A DNA stretch of 64,000 nucleotides from Streptosporangium amethystogenes (GTDB taxonomy: Bacteria > Actinomycetota > Actinomycetes > Streptosporangiales > Streptosporangiaceae), in contig NZ_JOEQ01000011.1 of assembly GCF_000721075.1 (NCBI RefSeq), positions 124,001 to 188,000 of the forward strand. The letters are read 5' to 3'. Position 1 is the stretch's first letter. Each line of letters opens with the position of its first letter. The translations under genes were made by a program, and so were the position numbers. Of this stretch, positions 35,833 to 44,927 are shown piece by piece. Under the pieces are notes generated by a model. The model did no database searches and was not told the origin of the DNA. It saw only the letters and a list, made by a program, of their open reading frames with translations.

Positions 35833-36756
35833 CTAGGCCACCCGGCGGGGGACGCCGAGCCCCGCCGCGTGCGGTCCGGACTGGACCGCGTCGGCACCGG
35901 AGCGGGCCAGCCATTCCAGGGCGACCGCCGCCCGATGGACCTTGGCGCGGACGTTGCGGATCGCGTCCTCGAGGATCTGCTCCCCGCACGGGTAGACGTC
36001 CCGGGCGTTGCGCAGGCCGAACTTCGCGTACAGCGGTGCCCCGATCGCGACCAGGTCCGCGATCTCATGACCCCGGACGACGCCCCCGAGGCCGTCGGAC
36101 GACTCGAGATAGAGGTCGAGAGGGAGGTCGGTGACCGCCCGCATCTCGGCCAGGTCGGCGTAGGTCAGGTCCGAGGGGACGTTGACCGTGGACGCCCCGA
36201 GGTCCGCGAGCACCCGCAGTGCCGCCGGGTTGGAGGGGGCGAGGGAGACGCTGATCTTCCACACGCACTCCTCGGGGAGGTCACCGGTCCGCTGGAGGTC
36301 GCGGAGGGCGACGAGCAGTCCGATGTCGGCGATGAGGAAGCTCCGGATGCCCGCGTCCACGGCGCGGATGATGTCCTCGACCCCGTACATGAGCTGCCGC
36401 AGCCCGCGCAGCTGCCCTCCGCGGCCCGCCCCCTCGGGGGTGCGTGCGTTGGCGCCGACGTCGAAGGACTCGCGCGGCCCCACGAACAGCGACACCTCAA
36501 GGCCGTTCTCGGCGCCCATCGCGGCCATGTCGCGTAGCTCGGACACGGTGAGCAGCATGGCTCCCGATCCCTGCGAGACGCGGTTCACCACGACGCCGTA
36601 CTCCGTGGCGGCGGACAGCACCGCCTCAAGGACCGCCGGGCCCTCGACGCTGGGTATCTCGATGCGGAAGCCGGCGCCGTCCGGAAAGCGACCACCGCTC
36701 AAAGGGACGCCGTGCCGGTACGGCAGTCGGTAGGTCTGGTTCAGTAGCGCTGGCAT
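35833..36756 (-). CDS. U32-like TIM-barrel protein, 307 aa
   Basis: ATG 36756 follows GAGGAG by 4 nt. The chain shows a regular barrel of alternating strands and helices: VVVNRVSQGSGAMLLTVSEL, LEVSLFVGPRESFDVGA, IRSFLIADIGLLVAL, VNVPSDLTYADLAEM, LDLYLESSDGLGGVVRG and APLYAKFGLRNARDVYPCG. This resembles the U32 peptidase-like family, in which many members are not proteases. It is encoded between HyuB and the IlvD dehydratase, so it probably acts on a pathway intermediate or assists cofactor insertion; both ideas are inference. Confidence 0.7.
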   Translation of the reverse strand: MPALLNQTYRLPYRHGVPLSGGRFPDGAGFRIEIPSVEGPAVLEAVLSAATEYGVVVNRVSQGSGAMLLTVSELRDMAAMGAENGLEVSLFVGPRESFDVGANARTPEGAGRGGQLRGLRQLMYGVEDIIRAVDAGIRSFLIADIGLLVALRDLQRTGDLPEECVWKISVSLAPSNPAALRVLADLGASTVNVPSDLTYADLAEMRAVTDLPLDLYLESSDGLGGVVRGHEIADLVAIGAPLYAKFGLRNARDVYPCGEQILEDAIRNVRAKVHRAAVALEWLARSGADAVQSGPHAAGLGVPRRVA

Positions 36757-36821
36757 TTTTCTCCTCGATGAGAACGCCAAGGTTGGGAGGGAGGGAAGGC
36801 GGACGGTCGGTGGGACGGGTC

Positions 36822-37061
36822 TCACTCGCGCGCGTCGCGCGCGGCCACCAGGCCGGCCGGTAAGGTGCGGTCGATCGGCGGGTAGTCGGCCCGCAGGCGC
36901 TTGAGGCGGTGCCACAGTGCCTCGTCCCCCTGCCGGCAGGCCCGCAGGGTGGCGTCGCCGTCGGCGAACTGCCAGTACGTGTGGATCAGGAGGTTTCCAC
37001 ACACGTCGCAGTAGTCGACGGAGGTGTCCTGCCAGTTCTTGGTCAGATCCTGCCAGCTCAT
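36822..37061 (-). CDS. Small CxxC protein, possible gamma-type subunit, 79 aa
   Basis: Starts MSWQDLTKNWQDTSVDYCDVCG; ATG 37061 overlaps the HyuB stop (ATGA). It has a CxxC pair (CDVCGNLL) and a third Cys (LRACRQG), a likely metal site. Small cysteine-bearing gamma-like subunits accompany the HyuA/HyuB-type subunits in acetone- and acetophenone-carboxylase complexes. The gene order here (A, B, small protein) fits that pattern, so I read it as a third subunit, with moderate confidence. Confidence 0.7.
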   Translation of the reverse strand: MSWQDLTKNWQDTSVDYCDVCGNLLIHTYWQFADGDATLRACRQGDEALWHRLKRLRADYPPIDRTLPAGLVAARDARE

Positions 37062-38836
37062 GCGGATGTCCCTTCACGGAGACGGGCGGTGGCCACGGGG
37101 TCGACGTCGCCGGCGGCGTCCAGGCGGACCCGGTACACCGACTCCGCGTCCTCGGGGCTCACGTAGCCCTCACGGACGTCCTGTGCGACGAGCTCGGGGA
37201 CGCGTTCGGACGCCGGGCCGTAACCGGCACCCGAGGGGGACGTCAGGCGTACCCGGTCGCCCCGGTGCAGGCGGACGTTGGTGAACTTGGTCGGGCTCAC
37301 CAGCCCGAAGTGCTGCTGGAAGCTGACGAACTCGTCGCTTCCCGCCGGGCTGATCTCGATCCTGGTCCGGCTGCCGTCGGACCCGCCGAACAGGCCCCAC
37401 GGCTCCTGGTTGGCCCGGTCGGACAGCGCGCTCACCGAGATGGTGTCCGCGGCGACCTCCAGCACCCGGACCACACCCGCGCCGCCGCGCAGCCTTCCGG
37501 CTCCGACCTCGTCGCGCGCGAGCCGGTAGCTCTCGTGGATCCACGGCCACCGCAGTTCGAAGATCTCGACGGGCGTGTTGCGGCAGTTGGCGTGGGGAGG
37601 CATGGTCGCGTTGTTGCCGTCGGTGCTCATCCGGCCGCCCCAGCCGGTCGCCTCGAAGTGGTAGTGGGCGTAGTAGTCGCCGGTCCGAGGGTCGGTACCG
37701 CCGAACAGGAAGTTGAGCGAGGTGTTGCCGCTGGACGCGGCGGCCCGCTCCGGCAGGAGGGGGCCGAGGACCTGGCCCATGATCATCTCCATGACCCGGG
37801 GCTGGTACTCGGTCTGGCCGCCGACGCAGGCACCCGGCAGCTGGACGCAGCAGATGGTGCCGGGCTTGGTGACGATCCGTACCGGGCGGTTGAGCCCCGC
37901 GTTGACCGGCAGGTCGGTTCCGATCATGTACAGGAGCGCGTTCAGCGACGCGGACATGGTCACGACGTAGGGCGCGTTGATGGGCCCGGTCGCCTGGGGA
38001 TCCGAGCGGGAGTAGTCGAAGATGATCTCGTCGCCGTCGACGATCAGGCTGAGGCGGATCGCGTACGGGGTCGCGGTGATGCCGTCGTCGTCGAACCATT
38101 CCATCCCGTGGTAGACGCCGTCGGGAAGCGCCCGGATGTTCTCCCGAAGCGCCGCCTCGGTGTAGTCCTGGATGCCGCTGAACACGCCGGTCACCAGATC
38201 GATGCCACGCTCCTCCATCAGTTGCTCCAGGCGCCGCCGGCCCACCTGGAGTGACCCGTACATCGCGTGGAGGTCGCCCCAGGAGTCGTTGGGCGTCCGG
38301 TGGTTGGCGAGCATGATCCGCCAGATGTCCCGGACGGGCTCACCGCCCCGGTAGAACAGGACCGGGGGGAGCCGGAGCCCTTCCTGGTAGACATCGGTGG
38401 CGGTGGCGGCGAAGGACCCGGGCGCCATCCCGCCGATCTCGGCCATGTGGGCGATGTTGCCGATGAAGGCGACGAGCTCTCCGTCGACGAACATCGGCAT
38501 GACCATCATGTGCTCGGGCATGTGCGACCCGCCCCGGTAGGGGTCGTTGTGGATATAGACGTCGCCCTCGGCGAAGTTCTCCGCGCCGACCTCTCGCACG
38601 ATCCAGGTCGCCGCGTACAGCGACGCCCCGAGCATCGAGGGATTCAGGCCCGCGTTGGCGACGAGGTTGCCGTCCCGGTCGAGGATGAGCGTGGAGAAGT
38701 CCAGCCCCTCCGAGAAGATCGGTGAGTAGGCGGTCCTCATCATGGACACGGCCATCTCGTCGCAGGTGTTGACCAGCTGGCGATGGACCAGGGTCAGGGT
38801 GATCTTGTCAACGTCCGTGCCCGTCCGTGTGCTCAC
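37058..38836 (-). CDS. Hydantoinase B/oxoprolinase family protein (HyuB-like), 592 aa
   Basis: Second catalytic subunit of an ATP-dependent ring-opening or carboxylating enzyme. Seen: LTLVHRQLVNTCDEMAVSMM, TAYSPIFSEGLDFSTLI, the metal-site stretch YIHNDPYRGGSHMPEHMM with HMAEIGGM, and SGNTSLNFLFGGTD. GTG 38836 overlaps the HyuA stop (GTGA). The length of 592 aa fits the shorter hydantoinase-B group; acetone carboxylase alpha subunits are nearer 770. The true substrate (hydantoin, lactam, oxoproline or ketone) cannot be told from sequence. Confidence 0.9.
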   Translation of the reverse strand: MSTRTGTDVDKITLTLVHRQLVNTCDEMAVSMMRTAYSPIFSEGLDFSTLILDRDGNLVANAGLNPSMLGASLYAATWIVREVGAENFAEGDVYIHNDPYRGGSHMPEHMMVMPMFVDGELVAFIGNIAHMAEIGGMAPGSFAATATDVYQEGLRLPPVLFYRGGEPVRDIWRIMLANHRTPNDSWGDLHAMYGSLQVGRRRLEQLMEERGIDLVTGVFSGIQDYTEAALRENIRALPDGVYHGMEWFDDDGITATPYAIRLSLIVDGDEIIFDYSRSDPQATGPINAPYVVTMSASLNALLYMIGTDLPVNAGLNRPVRIVTKPGTICCVQLPGACVGGQTEYQPRVMEMIMGQVLGPLLPERAAASSGNTSLNFLFGGTDPRTGDYYAHYHFEATGWGGRMSTDGNNATMPPHANCRNTPVEIFELRWPWIHESYRLARDEVGAGRLRGGAGVVRVLEVAADTISVSALSDRANQEPWGLFGGSDGSRTRIEISPAGSDEFVSFQQHFGLVSPTKFTNVRLHRGDRVRLTSPSGAGYGPASERVPELVAQDVREGYVSPEDAESVYRVRLDAAGDVDPVATARLREGTSA

Positions 38837-40971
38837 GCGTCCGCTCCCGTGTCGAGGTTCTCCCCGAGACCCTTGACGGCCTCGATGATCAGGCAGTACG
38901 TCCCGTCCACTTCCATGCGGTACCCGGGAGGGACGAAGGTGGTGGAGTTGGGTTCCTCCACGATCGCCGGTCCGTTCAGCGTGTAGCCCGGCTGGAGTTC
39001 CTCGCGGTCGACGACCACGGTGTCGGCCCAGACGCCCTCGCCGACCTGGACCCTCCTGGTGGAGATCCGCGGGTTCCGAGTGGTACGCGTGTAGGGGACG
39101 AACCGCACCTCTCCTCCCGCGAGGAGGGCGGTCGCGCCGACGTAGACGCTCTGGACGGCCTGCTCGGGAAGGTCGTACCCGTACACGCGGGCGTGCGAGG
39201 CGTGGAACATCTCCACCAGGCGCCGGTCCAGATCCGGATCGTCCGGAGAGGCAGGGAGCAGTGACTCGTAGGAGCGGTCCAGGTGGCCCCGGTAGGTCCG
39301 GATCTCCTGCTCGTAGTTCTGCCCCACGTACCGGCAGCTGACGTAGGTGGTGACGACGATGTCGCCGGTCGCGTCGGCGCGGCGCTGCGCGGCCAGTTCC
39401 GCGTGCGCCTCGCGCGCGAGGCGGGCGAGGATACCGGCCAGATCCGTCGCCTCCGGGGTGTCGAGCCGGCGGACGGCGGTCATCCGGCGGTCCACGCGCT
39501 GGTCGGAGATGATCGTTCCGAATGCCGACACCAGACCGGGTGTCGGCGGCACGATGACCCGCCGCATCCGCATGTGCCGGGCGATGGCCGCCGCGTGGAG
39601 CGGGCCGGCACCGCCGAAGGCGACCAGGTCGAACTCGCGGTAGTCGTGCCCCCGGTCGACGGTGACCAGCCGGACCGCGCCGGCCATGTTCTCCACGGCC
39701 AGGGTGAGGACCGCCTCGGCGGCGGCGTCGACTCCCAGCTCCAGGGAGTCCGCCAGTTCGGCGACCGCCGTCCCGGCGCGCTCCGCGTCCAGGGTGAGCT
39801 CTCCGCCGAGGAAGTGATCGGGATGCAGCCGTCCCATGACCAGGTTGGCGTCGGTCACCGTCGGCTGGGTGCCGCCCCGGCCGTAACAGACCGGGCCGGG
39901 GTCGGCCCCGGCGCTGGCCGGTCCCACGTGCAGCAGCCCGTCGTTGCCCACGTAGGCCAGCGAGCTTCCGCCCGCGCCGATCGTCGAGACGTCGATGATC
40001 GGTACGGCGATGGGCACGCCCCACTCCACCTCGAACAGCCCGGTGTACTGGAGCTGCCCGTCCACGACCACTCCGACGTCCGCGCTGGTCCCGCCCATGT
40101 CGAGGGTGACGGCCTTCTCCGACCCGACCGCGCGCGCCCAGTAGCCACCGCCCATCATGCCGCCGGCCAGCCCGGACAGGACGAGCTCGATGGGACGGTC
40201 GGCGGAGTGCTCCAGCGGCACCTGGCCGCCGTTGGACTTCATGAGGGCGTGCCATCCGGACATGGCCCGCTCGTTCAGGCCCGTCGCGAGGGTGTGCGCG
40301 AACCGCTGGACGATGGGGCTCACGTAGGCGTCCATCGCGGTGGTCGCGGTGCGCTCGTACTCGCGCCACACGGGGGCCACCTCAGCGGACAGCGAGACCG
40401 CCACCTGCGGGAACGCCGCACGCAGTTTCGCCGCCAGGGCCCGCTCGTGGTCGGGGTTGAGGTAGCTGTTGAGCAGGGAGACCGCGATGGCGGCGCCTTC
40501 GTGCTCGGCCAGCAGGCCGCCGACGGTCTCGATGACCCGGTCGACCTCCTCGTCCGCCAGCGCGAGGCGGACCGTCCCGTCGGCGAGCACCCGTTCCTCG
40601 ACCCCGACCGTGTTCCGGCGGGAGGCGTAGGGCTCCGCCTTGACCCACTGGAGGTCGTACCGGCCGGGCCGGTCGATGCGCTGGATGTAGAGAACGTCCT
40701 CGAAACCGGCCGTGGTCAGCAGGATGACGGGGGCGCCGCGGCGCATGATGACCGCGTTGGTGGCGATCGTGGTGCCGAGGACGAAGTCGTCGAGGTCGCG
40801 GGTCAGGTCCAGACCGGTGCGCTCCAGGGCGGCGAACACGGCGTCCGAAGGGCGCCGCGGAGTGGAGCTGACCTTCCGTAGCAGCAACTGTCCCTGGTCG
40901 GACAGGGCGACGAGGTCGGTGAACGTCCCACCGGTGTCCATCCCGACGCGCCAGCGGGGCGAGGTCGTCAC
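38833..40971 (-). CDS. Hydantoinase A/oxoprolinase family protein (HyuA-like), 712 aa
   Basis: ATP-binding subunit. Seen: actin-like phosphate loop RVGMDTGGTFTDLVAL at the N-terminus, GTTIATNAVIMRRGA (about 67-81), MGGTSADVGVVVDGQLQYT (about 290), and GGAGPLHAAAIARHM, all classic HyuA signatures. The GTG start overlaps the stop of the ABC ATPase gene. It belongs to the translationally coupled series permease-ATPase-HyuA-HyuB-small protein, so importer and enzyme probably share a substrate. Confidence 0.92.
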   Translation of the reverse strand: MTTSPRWRVGMDTGGTFTDLVALSDQGQLLLRKVSSTPRRPSDAVFAALERTGLDLTRDLDDFVLGTTIATNAVIMRRGAPVILLTTAGFEDVLYIQRIDRPGRYDLQWVKAEPYASRRNTVGVEERVLADGTVRLALADEEVDRVIETVGGLLAEHEGAAIAVSLLNSYLNPDHERALAAKLRAAFPQVAVSLSAEVAPVWREYERTATTAMDAYVSPIVQRFAHTLATGLNERAMSGWHALMKSNGGQVPLEHSADRPIELVLSGLAGGMMGGGYWARAVGSEKAVTLDMGGTSADVGVVVDGQLQYTGLFEVEWGVPIAVPIIDVSTIGAGGSSLAYVGNDGLLHVGPASAGADPGPVCYGRGGTQPTVTDANLVMGRLHPDHFLGGELTLDAERAGTAVAELADSLELGVDAAAEAVLTLAVENMAGAVRLVTVDRGHDYREFDLVAFGGAGPLHAAAIARHMRMRRVIVPPTPGLVSAFGTIISDQRVDRRMTAVRRLDTPEATDLAGILARLAREAHAELAAQRRADATGDIVVTTYVSCRYVGQNYEQEIRTYRGHLDRSYESLLPASPDDPDLDRRLVEMFHASHARVYGYDLPEQAVQSVYVGATALLAGGEVRFVPYTRTTRNPRISTRRVQVGEGVWADTVVVDREELQPGYTLNGPAIVEEPNSTTFVPPGYRMEVDGTYCLIIEAVKGLGENLDTGADA

Positions 40972-42518
40972 GATGATTTCTCCGTTCTCTCGGACGGGCC
41001 GACGAGGGTCGTAAGACCGGTCGAGGGCTGGTCCTGGGGTGTGTCGACGCCTTCGAGCAGTGCGAGGGCGTGCGCGAAGGCGTCGACGGTGTCGTAGTCG
41101 CGGACCGCCAGCTCCTGGACGATCCGGCCGCCTTCCAGGACCATCACCCGGTTGGCGACCTCGAAGACCTCAGGGGCCTCGGTACAGAACACGACGACGG
41201 CGCGGCCGTCGGCGGCGAATTCGTTGAGCATGGTGTAGATCTCGGCCTTGCTGCCGATGTCCACGCCGCGGGTGGGTTCCTCGATGACCAGCACGTCGGG
41301 CATGGTGGCCATCGCGGCGGCGATGGCCACCTTCTGCTGGTTCCCACCGCTGAGCGCCGACAGGTTCTGGGCAGGTCCGGAGGTGCGGACCCCGTACCGC
41401 TCGATCATCTGACGGGACCGGGACTGGATCTCCCGTCGGCGCAGGCGTGCGAACGGCCCGCAGATCTCGCGCCGTCCGAGACGGAGAACGAGGTTCTCAC
41501 CCACGGACATGTGCTGGAACAGCATCTCCTGGCGGTCCGCCGAGAGATAGGAGGTCCTCGCCCGCAGGGCCTTGGCACCGTGCGTGCCGTTCAGACGTGC
41601 CGTGCCGGTCGCGGGACGATGCCCGCCCAGGGAGGCCACCAGCTCACGCCCGCCGGACCCCTCCACACCGACGACCGCCAGCACGTCTCCCTGGCGAAGG
41701 GCGAGGTCCAATGGGCGGAACGCCCCGGCCCCGTCACTCCAACCGGTCACGGCCAGCACCTCCGCGGCGGAGGTTTCGCCATCGGTGAGCCGGGAGGTCG
41801 CGCGGTGCTCGGTGCGCACCGCCTGGCCGGCGACGAGTTCGACGGCGATGGCGGTCTCCGTGAGCGCGTCCCCGGTCAGGGTCGCCGCGGGCAGGCCGTC
41901 CCTGATCACCACGACACGGTCGCAGTGCGCGACCATCTCGGACAGGCGGTGGGAGATGAAGACCACGATGTAGCCCTGATCCGCCAGACCGTGCATGAAG
42001 GCGAAGAGCGCATGGGACTCCTCGTCGGTGAGGGCGGAGTTCGGCTCGTCGAAGAGGAAGAACCGGGCCGACCTGACCAGGGCGCGAGCGATCTCCGTCC
42101 GCTGTCGCACCGCGAGCGTGCATCGTTCCAGCGGCTGGTCGGCGAGGTGGGCCACGCCGAGCGACCGCAGGATGCGCCGCTGCTCCTCTCCCGCCGCCGG
42201 GGCTCGCCAGCGGGAGCCCTCGTTTCCCACGAGCAGGTTCTCCTCAAGAGTGAGGTTGGTCCACACCTGGGGTTCCTGGTGAACGATGGCGATCGGGTCC
42301 GAGACGTCTCCCGGCTGCCAGGGGCGTCCGTCGACGAGGATCTCGCCGGAGTCCATCGACTCCTCCCCACAGAGGATCCTCGTCAGGGTGCTCTTACCGG
42401 CGCCGTTGGGCCCGGCGATGCCGAGGATCTCGCCACCGCGCAGGGTGAGGTCGACTCCGGCCAGCGCCTGCGTGCCTCCGAACCGCTTGCGTACCCCCCG
42501 GATCTCCATGGTGGTCAC
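40968..42518 (-). CDS. Sugar-type ABC importer ATPase (RbsA/MglA-like), 516 aa
   Basis: Two fused ATPase domains. The first is intact: Walker A GIAGPNGAGKSTLTRIL, LAVRQRTEIARALVRSA in place of a perfect signature, and FFLFDEPNSALTDEE. The second has a degenerate Walker A (VVGVEGSGGRELVASL) but a good signature, SALSGGNQQKVAIAAAM, and VIEEPTRGVDIGSK. This asymmetry is normal for the carbohydrate uptake CUT2 class. GTG 42518 overlaps the permease stop (GTGA). Confidence 0.92.
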   Translation of the reverse strand: MTTMEIRGVRKRFGGTQALAGVDLTLRGGEILGIAGPNGAGKSTLTRILCGEESMDSGEILVDGRPWQPGDVSDPIAIVHQEPQVWTNLTLEENLLVGNEGSRWRAPAAGEEQRRILRSLGVAHLADQPLERCTLAVRQRTEIARALVRSARFFLFDEPNSALTDEESHALFAFMHGLADQGYIVVFISHRLSEMVAHCDRVVVIRDGLPAATLTGDALTETAIAVELVAGQAVRTEHRATSRLTDGETSAAEVLAVTGWSDGAGAFRPLDLALRQGDVLAVVGVEGSGGRELVASLGGHRPATGTARLNGTHGAKALRARTSYLSADRQEMLFQHMSVGENLVLRLGRREICGPFARLRRREIQSRSRQMIERYGVRTSGPAQNLSALSGGNQQKVAIAAAMATMPDVLVIEEPTRGVDIGSKAEIYTMLNEFAADGRAVVVFCTEAPEVFEVANRVMVLEGGRIVQELAVRDYDTVDAFAHALALLEGVDTPQDQPSTGLTTLVGPSERTEKSS

Positions 42519-43582
42519 GAGGCCGCCCCCGCAACCGCCAGTCCTCGCCGACGGCTCCCGAGGTCACTCGTCACCCGGTCGAGGATCACCGCTCCGATGG
42601 TCACGAAGCCCACGAAGAGCAACTGGGCGAAGGCGCCGATGCCGAGCAGGGCGAGACCGTTGGCCAGTACGGCGAGCAGCATCGCTCCGAGGAGGGTTCC
42701 CCAGATGGTCCCGCGCCCACCCATGAGGCTCGCGCCGCCGATCACCACGGCCGCGATCACCTGGAGGTTGAGCTGGCCGGCGGAGTTCGGCCCGACCGAG
42801 CCGACGTAGGAGAAGTCCAGGATGCCGGCGATGGCCGCCATCAGGGCGCTGATCACGAATACCGCCATCCGGTAGCGCCGGATCGGCAGACGCGCGATCG
42901 CCGCGGCCTTGGGGTTGCCCCCGATCGCCAGGAGGCGGAACCCGGCGATGCTCCGGTGGCGGAGGAACCAGAAGACGCCGAAGAAGAGCGCGAGCCACAG
43001 CACCTGGATCGGAATGCCGAACGGAAGCTGCGTGCCGCCGAGAGCCTGGAAGAATTGCAGCTCCCATGATGGCGGGGGCGGCGTGTTGTACGCGGGGTTG
43101 AAAGTGGAGGCGTTGCTGATCAGCAGTTCCGTGCCGGAGGCGAGGCTGAGCAACCCGAGGGTCGCGATGAATGAGTGGATCTTGAGATAGGCGGTCAGGA
43201 ACCCGCTCAGCGCGCCGGCGAACAGGCCGATGAGCAACGCCCCCGCCAGGGCGGGGAGGAACGGAAGCGTGAAGGGGAGGCTTCCGCCGCCCAGCCACAG
43301 CACCGCCAGGGAGGTCGAGACCAGGCCGTAGATCGCGCCCACAGCGAGGTCGATCTCACCCAGCAGGATGACGAGCAGCTGGGCGAAGGCGATGATGCCG
43401 AGTGAGGACATCGAGCGCAGCAGGGTCAGCAGGTTGTCGCCGCTGAGAAACGTCGACCGTTGCGACTGGAAGAACAGGCCGATCAGAATGATCGCGAGCA
43501 CCAGCCCGAGGGTTCGCAGGCGCTCCAAGGGCAGTGCCGCGCGTTGGGCGGGCGGGCTAACGACGTCGGATGTGGCTGACAT
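42515..43582 (-). CDS. Sugar-type ABC importer permease (RbsC-like), 355 aa
   Basis: Multi-helix permease of the CUT2 class. Seen: about nine hydrophobic segments, LLVILLGEIDLAVGAIYGLV with the conserved GxIDLSVG-like motif, and VIGGASLMGGRGTIWGTLLGA near the C-terminus, the EAA-like family signature. It follows the substrate-binding protein gene by 72 bp and is coupled to the ATPase gene by a 4-nt overlap. Confidence 0.92.
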   Translation of the reverse strand: MSATSDVVSPPAQRAALPLERLRTLGLVLAIILIGLFFQSQRSTFLSGDNLLTLLRSMSSLGIIAFAQLLVILLGEIDLAVGAIYGLVSTSLAVLWLGGGSLPFTLPFLPALAGALLIGLFAGALSGFLTAYLKIHSFIATLGLLSLASGTELLISNASTFNPAYNTPPPPSWELQFFQALGGTQLPFGIPIQVLWLALFFGVFWFLRHRSIAGFRLLAIGGNPKAAAIARLPIRRYRMAVFVISALMAAIAGILDFSYVGSVGPNSAGQLNLQVIAAVVIGGASLMGGRGTIWGTLLGAMLLAVLANGLALLGIGAFAQLLFVGFVTIGAVILDRVTSDLGSRRRGLAVAGAAS

Positions 43583-43654
43583 GTGACACCTCCTGGCACT
43601 CGATGCGCATTGGGTGGTTCGTCGGCGTGACGACTGTTTCGACGAGACGCACGT

Positions 43655-44788
43655 CTACGGCGTCGTGGCGTCGGCGAGGCGCTTGCGTGCTTCCGCGGTG
43701 GTCATGAGCCCGGAGCCGCCGTCCTTGGTGATCACGATCGGATCCAGGTACTGCAGGGGTTCCGCGGGGACCTTTCCACTGGTCAGGTAGTCCACGCACG
43801 CCGAGACGGGCGCCTCGGCCTGGTTGTCGAAGCCCTGGTCGATGGTGACCAGCGTCCGGCCCGCGTCGATCGAGTCGAGGATCGGACCGCTGACGTTGAA
43901 GCCGGAGGTCCACACCTTGCCTGCCAGGTTCTTGCTCTTGATGATGTCGCCGACTCCCTCGACCCCCTGGTCGGTGTGGAAGAACAGGTTGACGTCGTTG
44001 TGAGCCAGCAGGAACGGGCCGACGCTGTTGAGCACTTCCTGGGTGGTGAAGTTGTCGCCGGTGGGGATGCCGCTCTTGGGATCGTTGAAGAAGCGGGCGT
44101 CGGGGAAGACCGAGGTGAACCCGGCGACGAAGCCGGTCATGCGGGCCTGCGCCCACGGCCCGGCCGGCTGGCCGCTGCCCAGGGCGATGGTGTCGAGCTG
44201 ATAACCCTTGGCCTTGACGATGGCCGCGGTGGTCTTGCCGTTGATCTCACCGGACTGCTGCTCGTTCAGGGCGTAGAACGCGAACCGCTTCGAGTTGGGG
44301 ACATCGTTGTTCAGGGTGAAGACCGGGACGCCCGCCTGGACGTACTTGTCGATGATGCCCACGTACTGGTCGGGGAGGGGTGACTGAAGGCCCAGGCAGT
44401 CCACCTGGTTGCCGCTGAGCAGCGTCTCCAGCTCGGCCAGCTGTGCCGAGGTGTTGGTGGTGACGGGGCCGGTGAGCCGGCACGCGATCCCCAGCCGGGT
44501 CTTTTCCTTCTCGCAGCCGCGCTGCATGCCGATGCGCATCTGCGCGCCCTGGATCGGCAGTGCGGTGCCCTGGATGTCGATGACGATGTTCGCCTGCTCG
44601 CCTTTCTTGATCTTCTCGGCGATGCGCGGCGCGAGCTTGAACCCACCCCACGGGAACGTGTGCGACATCGCCTCGGCAGGCACCTCGATCCCCGTGGCGG
44701 TCGGCGTTTCCGGGCTCTGACAACCTGCGGCCACGAGGACGGCCGTGAGGCCGGCCACGCCTAACGACCAGGAGCGATAGCGGAGCAT
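43655..44788 (-). CDS. ABC substrate-binding lipoprotein (periplasmic sugar-binding type), 377 aa
   Basis: Lipoprotein signal with lipobox LVAAGC near residue 25 of the mature start region (LGVAGLTAVLVAAGCQSPET). The fold is type I periplasmic binding protein: NIVIDIQGTALPIQGAQM, GVPVFTLNNDVPNSKRFAFY, VDCLGLQSPLPDQY and FFHTDQGVEGVGDIIKSK. ATG 44788 is preferred (AGGGTGG 5 nt upstream); GTG 44797 would add three residues. First gene of the catabolic unit, just downstream of the IclR half-sites. Confidence 0.9.
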   Translation of the reverse strand: MLRYRSWSLGVAGLTAVLVAAGCQSPETPTATGIEVPAEAMSHTFPWGGFKLAPRIAEKIKKGEQANIVIDIQGTALPIQGAQMRIGMQRGCEKEKTRLGIACRLTGPVTTNTSAQLAELETLLSGNQVDCLGLQSPLPDQYVGIIDKYVQAGVPVFTLNNDVPNSKRFAFYALNEQQSGEINGKTTAAIVKAKGYQLDTIALGSGQPAGPWAQARMTGFVAGFTSVFPDARFFNDPKSGIPTGDNFTTQEVLNSVGPFLLAHNDVNLFFHTDQGVEGVGDIIKSKNLAGKVWTSGFNVSGPILDSIDAGRTLVTIDQGFDNQAEAPVSACVDYLTSGKVPAEPLQYLDPIVITKDGGSGLMTTAEARKRLADATTP

Positions 44789-44808
44789 ACGTTCCACCCT
44801 AGATCTTG

Positions 44809-44927
44809 TTCGGTATCACCAAACGGGGTTATGTGATACGAAACTATGGCATTCGGAAATTACGGACGTCAAGGAGGTATGTGCCGCTTTAGGTGAGCAG
44901 CTTGACGTCTGCGTTCGGTGATACCGA
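44809..44927. promoter_or_regulatory. IclR-type operator half-sites between divergent genes
   Basis: TTCGGTATCACC (44809-44820) and its exact inverse GGTGATACCGA (44917-44927) flank the intergenic region; a further GTGATAC at 44833-44839 pairs with the first as TATCAC-N13-GTGATA. One copy lies just inside the IclR coding region. This arrangement suggests autoregulation of the IclR gene and control of the divergent importer operon. Binding is inferred from symmetry and position only. Confidence 0.5.
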
